Assembly (NCBI GenBank): GCA_019314185.1
Contig: JAFCZU010000012.1
Span: 1-22,254 of the forward strand
From: Deltaproteobacteria bacterium
Lineage (GTDB): Bacteria > Desulfobacterota > Desulfobacteria > Desulfobacterales > ETH-SRB1
Reading direction: 5' to 3'
Length of the DNA stretch: 22,254 bases
The stretch's first letter is position 1, and each line of letters starts with the position of its first letter. Positions 7,920 through 18,201 of the stretch are shown one piece after another. The notes beneath the pieces were generated by a model. That model worked only from the letters and a program-made list of their open reading frames with translations. It did not search any database and was not told where the DNA came from. Position numbers and translations under genes: made by a program.

Positions 7920-9056
7920 TCAATCTTCATTAAAATCTTCACCCACCTTAAATCTGGGTTTCCATCTTCCAGTTGAAGGATCCCTTTCAAATAGCTGCTT
8001 GTTTACCCATCTATCAGTAACCGCCCAAAATTCCTCTATACTAATACCAATGTAGTTACACCATTCTTGAATGTAATGATCCCCACATTTGCCATCGTAT
8101 TGCTTTACCAGTCTGATTCCTTCCTCGCGCGACATTCGCCCTTCTCGAATATCATAGCAAACTTCATCTGTCGTTGCCCCAAATCCGAATTTTATATACT
8201 TCAACATCTGATTCACGAGTTTAAGATCGGCGTCTAAGGACGAATATGGGTTTATCTTACCCGTCAGGTTTGGATCATGCCCCGGCCTCCCTTTGAGCCC
8301 ACGTGATATTGCAAATTCAGTATTACTAGTATTTGACCATTCCTTTGCATAATGGCTAAGAAATATCGCTCTCATATTACTTTTTTTCATTTCAGCTATA
8401 TTCGGGTATTGATAGAAAATCAAATCTTTCATTTCTATTCCTTCGCAACACCATATGCTCGCATCACCGCCATCAACAGTTGGCTCATTACAGAAAGCTA
8501 ATGCGTCACCCCCTGGTTCTAAGTGCTCCAAAATACCGAGCGTCTCGCCTGAATTTTCACCTTGAACAACTAAAGAAATACCGAATTTCAATGCTATTTG
8601 GTAAGTACTTGCATATAAAGGATATTCAAGCGGCTTGACAAAGTTGCCGTATTTAAAAAAGGCCTGCTTGCTAAGCTCACGTTCTATTTTGGGGTTTGGC
8701 CTGATTGCAATCATATCAAAACCATGTTGAACCAGATTTTCCAGATTTTGTCTTCCAACATCAGAGATATTATCCGGCGCACAATTGACCAACAAAGCAT
8801 TCAACCCTAAGCGCTCTTTCACGTATAGCGCCTGAAATGTGCTGTCCTTTCCACCACTGACGCCAACTGCACAATCAAAACCGCCTCCCGCGTTTTTTCT
8901 TGCCCACTCGGCAATCTCTTCTATCTCCTTCTCTCTTTTAGCCCAATTAACTCTCAAACGCGCTTCAGAGGCGCGACATGCTGCACAAACGCCATTAGAG
9001 TCAAAAACAAGACCAGGCCTGGTATCGGGTTGTACACACTTTTTACAGTATTTCAA
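7920..9056 (-). CDS. pseA: N-acetyl sugar amidotransferase (PseA/WbpG-like)
   Basis: The protein has 378 residues. It begins with a zinc-ribbon-like CxxC pair (C4, C7 and C24, C27), then the ATP-pyrophosphatase P-loop SGGKDS at residues 67-72, followed by conserved QGENSGETLG and KINPYSSL stretches. This is the family that uses ATP and ammonia to turn an N-acetyl group into an acetamidino group: PseA for acetamidino-pseudaminic acid in Campylobacter, and WbpG for mannuronate sugars in Pseudomonas. Its place directly after PseI favours a pseudaminic-acid substrate. WbpG depends on the glutaminase partners HisH and HisF, and none is present here. The start is TTG at 9056, supported by AAAGGAG about 8-9 bases upstream. 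The family call is firm; the substrate is inferred. Confidence 0.82.
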   Translation of the reverse strand: MKYCKKCVQPDTRPGLVFDSNGVCAACRASEARLRVNWAKREKEIEEIAEWARKNAGGGFDCAVGVSGGKDSTFQALYVKERLGLNALLVNCAPDNISDVGRQNLENLVQHGFDMIAIRPNPKIERELSKQAFFKYGNFVKPLEYPLYASTYQIALKFGISLVVQGENSGETLGILEHLEPGGDALAFCNEPTVDGGDASIWCCEGIEMKDLIFYQYPNIAEMKKSNMRAIFLSHYAKEWSNTSNTEFAISRGLKGRPGHDPNLTGKINPYSSLDADLKLVNQMLKYIKFGFGATTDEVCYDIREGRMSREEGIRLVKQYDGKCGDHYIQEWCNYIGISIEEFWAVTDRWVNKQLFERDPSTGRWKPRFKVGEDFNED

Positions 9057-9065
9057 TTTTTAATA

Positions 9066-9072
9066 CTCCTTT
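9066..9072 (-). promoter_or_regulatory. Strong ribosome-binding site for the TTG-started amidotransferase
   Basis: The minus strand reads AAAGGAG here, 9 bases from a TTG at 9056. The next residues (MKYCKKC) match the conserved zinc-ribbon start of the family, so TTG is the real start. Confidence 0.7.
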
Positions 9073-9124
9073 CAATAACTGTTCAAACGCACCTCAATTC
9101 CATCACCATTATCAATATTAGTAA

Positions 9125-10183
9125 TTAGTTACAGACCTGGATCATACTCCAATCAATAGGTGTTCCCTGCCTAATATCCTTACTTGCCCAACATCGTAAA
9201 ATATAATCCCAATATCGCGTATGCAAACCATGCCCCGGCCGAATGGAACGGACGTTTTGTTCAGTAAATTTTTCACCTTTTTTTATATCTTTTACAACGA
9301 AAAGAGACCTTCTGAATACACGGCTGGTTTTTTGTTTTTCCGTAATTTCATAATTGATTTTGCCAAGCGCCTTTTCTGCCGTTCGGATAGCATCTACCAT
9401 TTCCTTGAACTCATCCGGTTGCAAAGAGAAAGCGCTATCAGGGCCGGGGATATCACGCGACAATGTAAAATGTTTTTCAATTATGCATGCGCCCAACGCT
9501 ACCGCTGCTACAGGTACTGCTATGCCAAGGGTATGGTCGGAAAGGCCGGTTGGAACACCAAAAGCTTCAGCCAAATGGGAAATAGTTCGCAAATTCATTT
9601 CATCGTGTGGTGCTGGATAAGCGCTTGTGCACTTCAGCAAGGCTAATTGGCTGCCGCCTGCTTCGCGAATGACGCTCACGGCTTCGTCAATTTCAGATAG
9701 AGTTGCCATGCCGGTTGACATGATGATGGGTTTGCCGGTCTGTGCAATCCTGCGTAATAAGAGAATATCCACAAGTTCAAAAGAGGCTACCTTGTAAACC
9801 GGAACGTCCATCTTCTCCAAAAAATCTACCGCGGTATGATCAAAAGGCGTAGAAAATAGATCCATCCCCAAGTCATTGGCTATTTCCTTTAATTTTGGCT
9901 GCCACTCCCAAGGCGTATAGACTTCGCCGTAAAGGTCATAAAGATTTTTCCCTTCCCAGATAGTCCCCTTGATACGGAAATAATCATTGTCACAGTCAAT
10001 CGTTATTGTGTCGGGTGTGTAAGTCTGAAGCTTGACTGCATCCGCCCCCGCTTCTTTAGCGGCTTCAATGATTCTGACAGCTTGATTAAAATCCTGATTG
10101 TGATTGGCGGACATTTCGGCGATGATGTAAGAGGGCTTACCTTTGCTTATCTGACGTTTGTTAATAACAATGTGTTCATTCAT
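9125..10183 (-). CDS. pseI: Pseudaminic acid synthase PseI
   Basis: The enzyme condenses phosphoenolpyruvate with 2,4-diacetamido-2,4,6-trideoxy-L-altrose to form pseudaminic acid in the cytoplasm. It has 352 residues, the normal family length. The NeuB TIM barrel occupies about residues 1-280, with AEMSANHNQ (N27-H28), DAVKLQTY (K51, Q53), LLKCTSAYP (181-190, with Lys before Cys as I recall for PseI rather than the His of NeuB), GLSDHTLG (H217) and EKHFTLSR (H238). The C-terminal SAF/antifreeze-like domain runs from about 290, with SIRPGHGL. Its ATG overlaps the PseG-PseH stop by one base (TGATG), so the two are translationally coupled. Of the three NeuB-family proteins in the window it is the most canonical. 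Confidence 0.93.
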   Translation of the reverse strand: MNEHIVINKRQISKGKPSYIIAEMSANHNQDFNQAVRIIEAAKEAGADAVKLQTYTPDTITIDCDNDYFRIKGTIWEGKNLYDLYGEVYTPWEWQPKLKEIANDLGMDLFSTPFDHTAVDFLEKMDVPVYKVASFELVDILLLRRIAQTGKPIIMSTGMATLSEIDEAVSVIREAGGSQLALLKCTSAYPAPHDEMNLRTISHLAEAFGVPTGLSDHTLGIAVPVAAVALGACIIEKHFTLSRDIPGPDSAFSLQPDEFKEMVDAIRTAEKALGKINYEITEKQKTSRVFRRSLFVVKDIKKGEKFTEQNVRSIRPGHGLHTRYWDYILRCWASKDIRQGTPIDWSMIQVCN

Positions 10184-11694
10184 CAGGAAGTAAACCTCTC
10201 AAGGACAAAATGAGTTGCTTGTTGCGCATGAATTGTCGTTAATTCCAATTTTTTGAAACCTGCTTTCGTAAAAACGCTCGCGGACGCAATATTCTCTTGT
10301 TTTACGTATGCATGTACTTTCCTTACATTGAATTCGTTAAATAATCTTTGAGATGTTTTCCTGATTAATACTGCCCCATAACCTCTATTGCGGAACTTAC
10401 TGTCAATGCTGATAGAAATCACCGCGTTTTCTTGTTTGATATCGTACCGTATTTGCCCCAAAGGAGTTCCATCGTCCAGCATTGCTATATACATCATACA
10501 ATTTGCGCTGTTAAGTTTTGAACTAAACCAGTGGGTATGATCTTCCCACGGTATAGACACAGGTGAAAAAGATGCCGCCCTAGTTTCCGGATCATTCGCC
10601 CATTTCCAAAGCAGTTTACAATCATTTTTTTGCGCTCTACGTAATTTTATCTGCCCAACAAGTATTGCTTTTATAATCTTCATTACGCCTTTTCCATTAA
10701 CTAGCTTTTGCCCTTTTTTAGAAAGATATGATCTCTTACTCCGGTCTTGTAAAATTTCTTTAAATGCTCGGCGATATTGTTCCATTGAGATGTTTTTATG
10801 CCACCCCAAATCAATACCGGAACATGCATTCCCCAATGCTTTTGCAATGCCAGTCTGATTATCGGCAGCAGTTATAATTAAACTCGGTAACCCCATAAAC
10901 GCTATTTCCCAACAAGTGCTTCCCCCCGCTGAGATAGCCATATCTGCCCAAGCCATAAACTCCGGCATGTTGCTCACCCTTGATAAAAGGTGAAAGGTGA
11001 AAAGTGAAAGGTGAAGCTCATTTTCAAGACTGTTTATATTTGGATTAGCAGGGCCTGCAACAATTTTTACTTCAAGATATTGATCATTCAAACTATTTAA
11101 TGCCTTGATAACTTTCAGCATCACATTGTCCGGATCTGAACCACCCATAGTTACCAGAATTTTCTTTGCTTTATCGGGAATGACCCGTTTCCAATCCTTA
11201 TACTTAAAAAATTCCCTGCGAAGCAAAACATATTCACAGCCCAAAAGTTTCACTGTATCTCTGTCACAGGAGTAGTGCAGACTTGAAGCATGAATGTTCT
11301 GATTGAGCAAAATATCCGCATGGTAATGGTCCAGATGAGCCATATCGTCAATGACCAACAACTTGTAACCATTTTCTCTGATTGCTTTCTGGTAATCCGA
11401 GGTGAAGTGGTAACCGTCAATGACAAGCCAGAGAGTATCAGTTAGATTGGTTTCATTGGTTAATACAGATAATGTCTGGTCAAGGTCGGAAATGTCAGGG
11501 CAGGGCTTTTCAATGGGTATAAAGTCAAAGCCTTCATCAATGATGCGCTGGCGTAAGGCTTCGCTGTCACAGTTACTTAGAAAAATTACATCGCCACCTT
11601 GATCCTGCCAAGTCTGAGCCAATGCGATACAACGCATTATGTGGCCTGTACCGATCTGAGTGTTTGCGTCTGCGCGAATAATCAGTTTTTGCAT
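10183..11694 (-). CDS. pseG: PseG-PseH fusion: UDP-sugar hydrolase plus GNAT N-acetyltransferase
   Basis: The protein has 503 residues in two enzyme domains. Residues 1 to about 345 are PseG, a GT-B-fold hydrolase that removes UDP from UDP-2,4-diacetamido-2,4,6-trideoxy-L-altropyranose. They show IRADANTQIGTGHIMR (catalytic-type H18), VTMGGSDPDN at 181-190 and AGGSTCWE at 256-263. Residues about 348-503 are a GNAT domain of the PseH type (LRRAQKNDCKLLWKWANDPETR, then NRGYGAVL at 436-443), which would acetylate the 4-amino group from acetyl-CoA. These are usually separate genes; fusing them puts consecutive steps in one chain. A four-unit heptamer repeat is translated in frame at about 227-236, just before the conserved SNMPEFMAWAD segment, without breaking the frame. 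Confidence 0.92.
   Translation of the reverse strand: MQKLIIRADANTQIGTGHIMRCIALAQTWQDQGGDVIFLSNCDSEALRQRIIDEGFDFIPIEKPCPDISDLDQTLSVLTNETNLTDTLWLVIDGYHFTSDYQKAIRENGYKLLVIDDMAHLDHYHADILLNQNIHASSLHYSCDRDTVKLLGCEYVLLRREFFKYKDWKRVIPDKAKKILVTMGGSDPDNVMLKVIKALNSLNDQYLEVKIVAGPANPNINSLENELHLSLFTFHLLSRVSNMPEFMAWADMAISAGGSTCWEIAFMGLPSLIITAADNQTGIAKALGNACSGIDLGWHKNISMEQYRRAFKEILQDRSKRSYLSKKGQKLVNGKGVMKIIKAILVGQIKLRRAQKNDCKLLWKWANDPETRAASFSPVSIPWEDHTHWFSSKLNSANCMMYIAMLDDGTPLGQIRYDIKQENAVISISIDSKFRNRGYGAVLIRKTSQRLFNEFNVRKVHAYVKQENIASASVFTKAGFKKLELTTIHAQQATHFVLERFTS
10987..11014. repeat. Heptamer tandem repeat (AAGGTGA, 4 units) inside pseG
   Basis: Four consecutive 7-base units run AAGGTGA, AAGGTGA, AAAGTGA, AAGGTGA, with one mismatch in the third. 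They are read in frame on the minus strand and encode a short hydrophobic and aromatic stretch at about residues 227-236 that does not look like part of the PseG fold. Confidence 0.9.
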
Positions 11695-11734
11695 TAAGAA
11701 CTTCTTTTCTATTTTTCAGGATTATCCATACTGG

Positions 11735-13066
11735 TTATGCTAACCGCTTAAATCCGGCTACTGCCGGCTGACCAATCAGTTTTTCCTTCACCTTACCTTT
11801 TCCCAAGGCATCCACAATCTCAACAAATGCCAAACTCGCTGCATGAAGGTAGTCCTCCACGTTTTTTATGGAATGCGAGTACATGGAGTAGAAAAGATTA
11901 GATGCCAGAAAACCTTGTGCCATCATTAATTGAACAAAAAGAGCCTTTACCTCATGAGCATTTTCCATTTGAAAAGAAAAGTGAGTTAGGGGGGGGATGC
12001 CTGATATGTCAAGGCCAAGATCTCTTTTTTTTGCCAACGCTGAAAGACCTTGCTGAACTTTTTCTCCGATTTCCACAAGATGCTTACCCGCATCAACCTT
12101 TTTGTGTTTCCTAATCATAGCAAGAGCGGCCACCGGCCCCACACGTTCAGTCCAGTTGGTCGAGCTGATAAATGTTTTTTGTGCTGCCTCCATTACCTCA
12201 CTTTTTCCTATAATCGCTGATATGGGATACCCATTGCCCAAAGCTTTTGAAAAAACTGCGATATCCGGAGTAATTCCCAAAATCAGGTGCGCTCCTCCGG
12301 TATTTAAACGAAAACCGGCCGATATTTCATCTAATATGAGAACAATATTGTTTTCTTTCGCCAAAGCCGCAATTCCCGTCAAGAAACCGGGTTCGGGTTC
12401 AAAGTTTCGGATAGGCTCCATGACAACGGCTGCCAGTTCATTCTTATTTTCCCTAACAATTCCTTTCAGGGCATCCAAATCGTTGTAATAAAAAGGCAAT
12501 GCCGTACCCTGTAAGCCTTTTGGGACCCCATTTGGAAACAATCCAGCTTGTAAATGACCATTGAGAGCATCCTCTTTGCCCAAATTGGCCGCCAAGTACC
12601 AATCGTGCCAACCATGATAACCACAAATCGCAACTTTGTCTTTTCCCGTATGGGCGCGGGCAATGCGCACGGCAACAGTCATTGCTTCTCCCCCACTACG
12701 AGCATAACGAACCATTTCCGCCCAGGGATGGAGTTCACATAGCAGTTCCGCCAATTCAACTTCTTCAGGACAATTCAGAGAACAACTGGAGCCACTTTGT
12801 ATAGCTTGTATTACTGCCTGATCCACATCAGGATCAGCATAACCCAAAACATTGGCTCCGATTCCCCCTATACTCATGTCTATATACTTATTGCCGTCTA
12901 AATCCCACACCTCAACACCCTTGGCTTTTTTGTAGTAGCCGGGCCATACCCCGTACGAAAAACGGTCTGGCCGTTTTGACAAGAGCTGTATCATTCCGGG
13001 AATACGTTTTTTTGCTTCTATTTGAAGCCTAAGAGACTTTTCTAGTTTCAAAGAAAAGTTTATCAT
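11735..13066 (-). CDS. Class III (glutamate-1-semialdehyde aminomutase-like) PLP aminotransferase
   Basis: The protein has 443 residues with the full fold-type I class III pattern: YARSGGEAMTVAVRIAR at 121-137 (phosphate binding), GYHGWHDWY at 149-157, LILDEISAGFR with D246, and FSKALGNGYPISA with Schiff-base K274. It resembles HemL (glutamate-1-semialdehyde aminomutase), but its place between a sugar oxidoreductase and PseG-PseH argues against heme synthesis. HemL-like proteins recur in nonulosonic-acid and spore-coat-type glycan clusters (recalled, not checked). A likely role is to transfer or move an amino group on a sugar or nonulosonate whose keto group is made by the Gfo/Idh protein encoded just upstream (16 bases away). 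The substrate is unknown. The family call is firm; the role is inferred. Confidence 0.85.
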   Translation of the reverse strand: MINFSLKLEKSLRLQIEAKKRIPGMIQLLSKRPDRFSYGVWPGYYKKAKGVEVWDLDGNKYIDMSIGGIGANVLGYADPDVDQAVIQAIQSGSSCSLNCPEEVELAELLCELHPWAEMVRYARSGGEAMTVAVRIARAHTGKDKVAICGYHGWHDWYLAANLGKEDALNGHLQAGLFPNGVPKGLQGTALPFYYNDLDALKGIVRENKNELAAVVMEPIRNFEPEPGFLTGIAALAKENNIVLILDEISAGFRLNTGGAHLILGITPDIAVFSKALGNGYPISAIIGKSEVMEAAQKTFISSTNWTERVGPVAALAMIRKHKKVDAGKHLVEIGEKVQQGLSALAKKRDLGLDISGIPPLTHFSFQMENAHEVKALFVQLMMAQGFLASNLFYSMYSHSIKNVEDYLHAASLAFVEIVDALGKGKVKEKLIGQPAVAGFKRLA

Positions 13067-13082
13067 TTTTTACATCCTGTTT

Positions 13083-14075
13083 TCACATACTGACAAAAGC
13101 GCCATTTTTAGTCGATGCAGATTTATGAGCAGCAAGAGCAATATGAAGCTCAGACAATGCTGTTTCACCGGTCAGTAAAGATGAATGTGCATTTTTTATA
13201 GCTGCAATGAATTGCTGAGCCAAACATACATATGGCTTATTCCCATCCATATTTGTATCCTTGAACAATGTTTCCAATGTATTGATTTTTTTTGTATATA
13301 ATTTTACTATGCATGCCTCTGGATTTTTTCCTTCACTCTGCCATAGCAACGTACCTTTTGTTCCTACGATTTCACATCCTCGCCGTTTAAAGGGACGCAA
13401 ATAATCCATCTGAATTTCGGAAATAATCATATTGCGATGCTTTAGATATAGACAGGCAAAATCCTCCACATCAATATCCATATCGCTGAGCTTCTCTGCT
13501 CTACAGGAAACTTCTCGGATTGGACCGAAAAACCACATTAAGTAATCAATTTCATGAATTGCATCGAGAATAACGCCGCCGCCTTGAGTGCGATGAGCGC
13601 AGTACAATGAGCGATAATCTTTATCTGGACGCATGTTTGCAAGATAATTCCCTACATGAGCCCTGGCAAACAAAGGCTTCCCAATAGTGTGTAAATATTG
13701 CTGAAGAGTCGCAATCCCTGGATGATAACGCATATTACAAGCAACAAAGACTTGACGCTTCCGCTGTTCTGCCTCTGAAAGGAGAATTCGCACACCCTCA
13801 AATGAATGAGAAATGGGTTTTTCAATTAGTACATACGCATTGGAATGAATTGCCTTTTCAGCAAGAGGAATGTGCGTATGGTGCGGTGTTGCAATCACAA
13901 CGCCATCCGGTTTCCATTCTAAAGCTGTATCTAAGTTATCAAAGGATCGAATCTGTGGGTTCAAAGAGTTCAAAAGGCTTAAATTTTCATCAAAAACTGC
14001 GACATCTGCAAAGTCCAAAAAATTTTTCGCATGCCGTTTTCCAATAGAACCATAGCCCACAATAAGGATTCTCAC
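13083..14075 (-). CDS. Gfo/Idh/MocA-family NAD(P)-dependent sugar oxidoreductase
   Basis: The protein has 330 residues with the Rossmann dinucleotide motif ILIVGYGSIGKRHAKN at 3-18, ATPHHTHIPLA at about 62-72, the family signature EKPIS at about 84-88 with its catalytic-type Lys, and GGGVILDAIHEIDYL near 173-187, where the conserved His-Glu-x-Asp pattern sits. This family oxidises or reduces hydroxyl/keto groups of sugars and sugar acids. The start is GTG at 14075, overlapping the stop of the PseF-like gene by one base (TAGTG), so the two are coupled. With the adjacent class III aminotransferase it would form an oxidise-then-aminate pair acting on a pseudaminic-acid-type compound; that is inference. 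The exact substrate is unknown. Confidence 0.85.
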   Translation of the reverse strand: MRILIVGYGSIGKRHAKNFLDFADVAVFDENLSLLNSLNPQIRSFDNLDTALEWKPDGVVIATPHHTHIPLAEKAIHSNAYVLIEKPISHSFEGVRILLSEAEQRKRQVFVACNMRYHPGIATLQQYLHTIGKPLFARAHVGNYLANMRPDKDYRSLYCAHRTQGGGVILDAIHEIDYLMWFFGPIREVSCRAEKLSDMDIDVEDFACLYLKHRNMIISEIQMDYLRPFKRRGCEIVGTKGTLLWQSEGKNPEACIVKLYTKKINTLETLFKDTNMDGNKPYVCLAQQFIAAIKNAHSSLLTGETALSELHIALAAHKSASTKNGAFVSM

Positions 14076-14764
14076 TAAGCATCTCTCCCGAAAAAAATAT
14101 TTGCAAGATCGAGGTCCTCCTGCGTATCAATATCAACGGAACGTATTCGGGGCATTATATATCCTTTTAAATGATTACCCAGAAAAGATTTTTTCTCTTT
14201 GAAAACCGCCACCTCAATTGCATACGCACTACCATTATCAACTAAAAAATCTGGGACTTCTTGACTTTTCATGTTTATCATGTCCGGCCAGACAGGAATA
14301 AGATTTTGGGATTTATCAATCTTTAGGGCCTGATGCGGAGGAAAGTGATAATTTGTTACAGCCATAGCAGAGTCGCAGTTGTCATCTTCCAAAAGCCGCA
14401 AGGTATTTCTGATATCTTTCGAAGTCCTAAGTGGAGCAGTCGCGTATAGACAGCATAAAACATCATACGTTCTGCCAGTTTTGCTCTCTTCTTCAAGGAT
14501 ATGAGCGCAAACATCCACAACCCTTGCTGTATCGGTAGCCAGTCCAGGAGGCCTTAAATGAATTTCTGCTCCAAAATCCTTAGCACATCGAACAATTTTC
14601 TGATCATCCGTTGAAACAATAATCCGATCAAATAAATTTGCTTGTATTGCGGCTGCAATAGTATAGGCAATAATAGGTCTTCCACGGAATTGAATTATAT
14701 TCTTTTTGGGGAGACGCTTAGATCCACCCCGTGCCGGGATGATACAGATTATTTTTCTATCCAT
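14075..14764 (-). CDS. pseF: CMP-pseudaminic acid synthetase-like cytidylyltransferase (PseF)
   Basis: This enzyme activates the nonulosonic acid with CTP to give the CMP-sugar donor. It has 229 residues. The nucleotide-binding signature CIIPARGGSKRLPKKN lies at 7-22, followed by IIVSTDD at about 48-54, CCLYATAPLRT at about 104-114 (the family's Y.TAP motif) and VPDFLVDNGSAYAI at about 170-183. The last pattern and VDIDTQEDLDLA near the end fit PseF better than NeuA. It starts 9 bases after the divergent NeuB gene and overlaps the Gfo/Idh gene. Because it lies inside the pse operon it is the most likely partner of PseI, but it could serve the divergent NeuB product instead. Confidence 0.85.
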   Translation of the reverse strand: MDRKIICIIPARGGSKRLPKKNIIQFRGRPIIAYTIAAAIQANLFDRIIVSTDDQKIVRCAKDFGAEIHLRPPGLATDTARVVDVCAHILEEESKTGRTYDVLCCLYATAPLRTSKDIRNTLRLLEDDNCDSAMAVTNYHFPPHQALKIDKSQNLIPVWPDMINMKSQEVPDFLVDNGSAYAIEVAVFKEKKSFLGNHLKGYIMPRIRSVDIDTQEDLDLANIFFGRDA

Positions 14765-14773
14765 ACAAATTGC

Positions 14774-15817
14774 TCATACAATGTCCCATGTTAACGGACT
14801 ATTATACTTTAATTCTCGCTTCGTTCGCCGGCCAATAAAAAATTTAGTATATTCAGGAGAAATACCCTTTTCCGGTCGTTTCCCTTCCAACATATCTTCT
14901 TTTAGTACTGTACCCAATGAGATGTCTCTATTAGCTACAAGATGACGAAAGTATTGCCTGCGAGCCTTCAAGTCCCCAGAGCTTGGTATCAAATCATAGG
15001 CGCCAAGCGAGGCATGTACATCTCTAATTACTTGGACATATCTTCTAAATTCATCAGGTTCTTTAGAAAGAACATGATGATGGCCTGGGAGACTGCGGCT
15101 CATAGTCAATCGCTTTTCTAAAAAGACAGCTCCCAGAGAAACCGCAATAATATCCTGCTCATCTCGATAATCTGTTGCAGAATAACCAACCAGTGTATTA
15201 AAAGCTTTCTTTATATATGGAATTGACCGCATATTCATTTCCACTGGGATTTCAGTATGAAAACAATGGACAATAATGCTTTGATCATTGCCCGCATCTT
15301 TCATTATCTGCATATATTTCGCCAGCTCAAGGGCATTTATTGGACCTGTATCCAGAATCATCGGTTTGCCGATTTCAGCGATTCTCCGTAATAACGGCTC
15401 GTAATTTGTATCCCAGGAACTCAATTTGTAAGCTTCAAGTCCAAGTTTTTCGGCATAAATAATCCCACCTGGCGAATTTACTGTAGAAAAAAGAATAATA
15501 TTTTTCTCATCCGCATAGGCCTTTATTTCCTGCCACTGTTCAATAGAAAAACGCAATTTATCAAGCATTTCGAACATGTTTTCGGAGTTGCGACCATTTA
15601 CTGCGTCATACTCATAGGTAATAGTCTTGTCACTCATAATCTCTTCGGGGAACCAGAAGATGAACTTTATGGCATCCGCTCCTGACTCTTGAACAACTTC
15701 AATGAGTTCTTTGGTAATCTTCATATCATAGTTACATGTGACCCCACATTCGGCCACAATGAAAAGCGGGTGGCCTTCACCTATTGTACGGTTTCGAATT
15801 TTGATCTCACTTTGCAT
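14774..15817 (-). CDS. Divergent NeuB-family protein with altered active-site residues
   Basis: The protein has 347 residues from ATG 15817, which has AGGAG upstream; an ATG at 15841 overlaps the PseC gene and would add 8 residues. Domain order is that of NeuB: barrel to about 280, then a SAF domain from about 289 (RDISLGTVL, GKRPEKGIS with R314). Compared with PseI and the short NeuB in the same window, conserved barrel residues are changed: Asn-His is T27-C28, K.Q is K51-F-I53, the SDH/SGH histidine is T215, and EKH/ERH is EKR with R236. H184 before C185 is kept. The second metal-binding histidine is thus probably lost. It may use another substrate, be a structural partner, or be inactive. 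It lies between PseC and PseF, so it belongs to the pse operon. Confidence 0.8.
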   Translation of the reverse strand: MQSEIKIRNRTIGEGHPLFIVAECGVTCNYDMKITKELIEVVQESGADAIKFIFWFPEEIMSDKTITYEYDAVNGRNSENMFEMLDKLRFSIEQWQEIKAYADEKNIILFSTVNSPGGIIYAEKLGLEAYKLSSWDTNYEPLLRRIAEIGKPMILDTGPINALELAKYMQIMKDAGNDQSIIVHCFHTEIPVEMNMRSIPYIKKAFNTLVGYSATDYRDEQDIIAVSLGAVFLEKRLTMSRSLPGHHHVLSKEPDEFRRYVQVIRDVHASLGAYDLIPSSGDLKARRQYFRHLVANRDISLGTVLKEDMLEGKRPEKGISPEYTKFFIGRRTKRELKYNSPLTWDIV

Positions 15818-15831
15818 AGAGCAAATCTCCT

Positions 15832-18086
<2,255 letters not shown>

Positions 18087-18169
18087 TTAACTAATGAATT
18101 CCTGTCTCCAAATAAAAATAGAAGATTCATAATCCTGGCTTAAACAAAAGTTACCAATATGTCCTACCC

Positions 18170-18201
18170 CCAATCATCAAATCATCCAATCCACCAATAA
18201 T
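18170..18201. repeat. Degenerate octamer tandem repeat at the end of the radical SAM gene
   Basis: Four 8-base units read CCAATCAT, CAAATCAT, CCAATCCA, CCAATAAT and run into the stop codon of the radical SAM gene (18201-18203). The pattern is clear though imperfect. Confidence 0.7.

Noticed and set aside
7789..7923. N-terminal extension of the KPHP protein back to TTG at 7923
   Set aside because: The 45 extra residues look non-coding and have no ribosome-binding site, whereas ATG 7788 has GGAG at good distance.
11735..13066. hemL (heme synthesis) as the function of the class III aminotransferase
   Set aside because: Sequence resembles HemL, but the gene sits in the middle of a nonulosonic-acid operon with a sugar oxidoreductase; heme synthesis context is absent.
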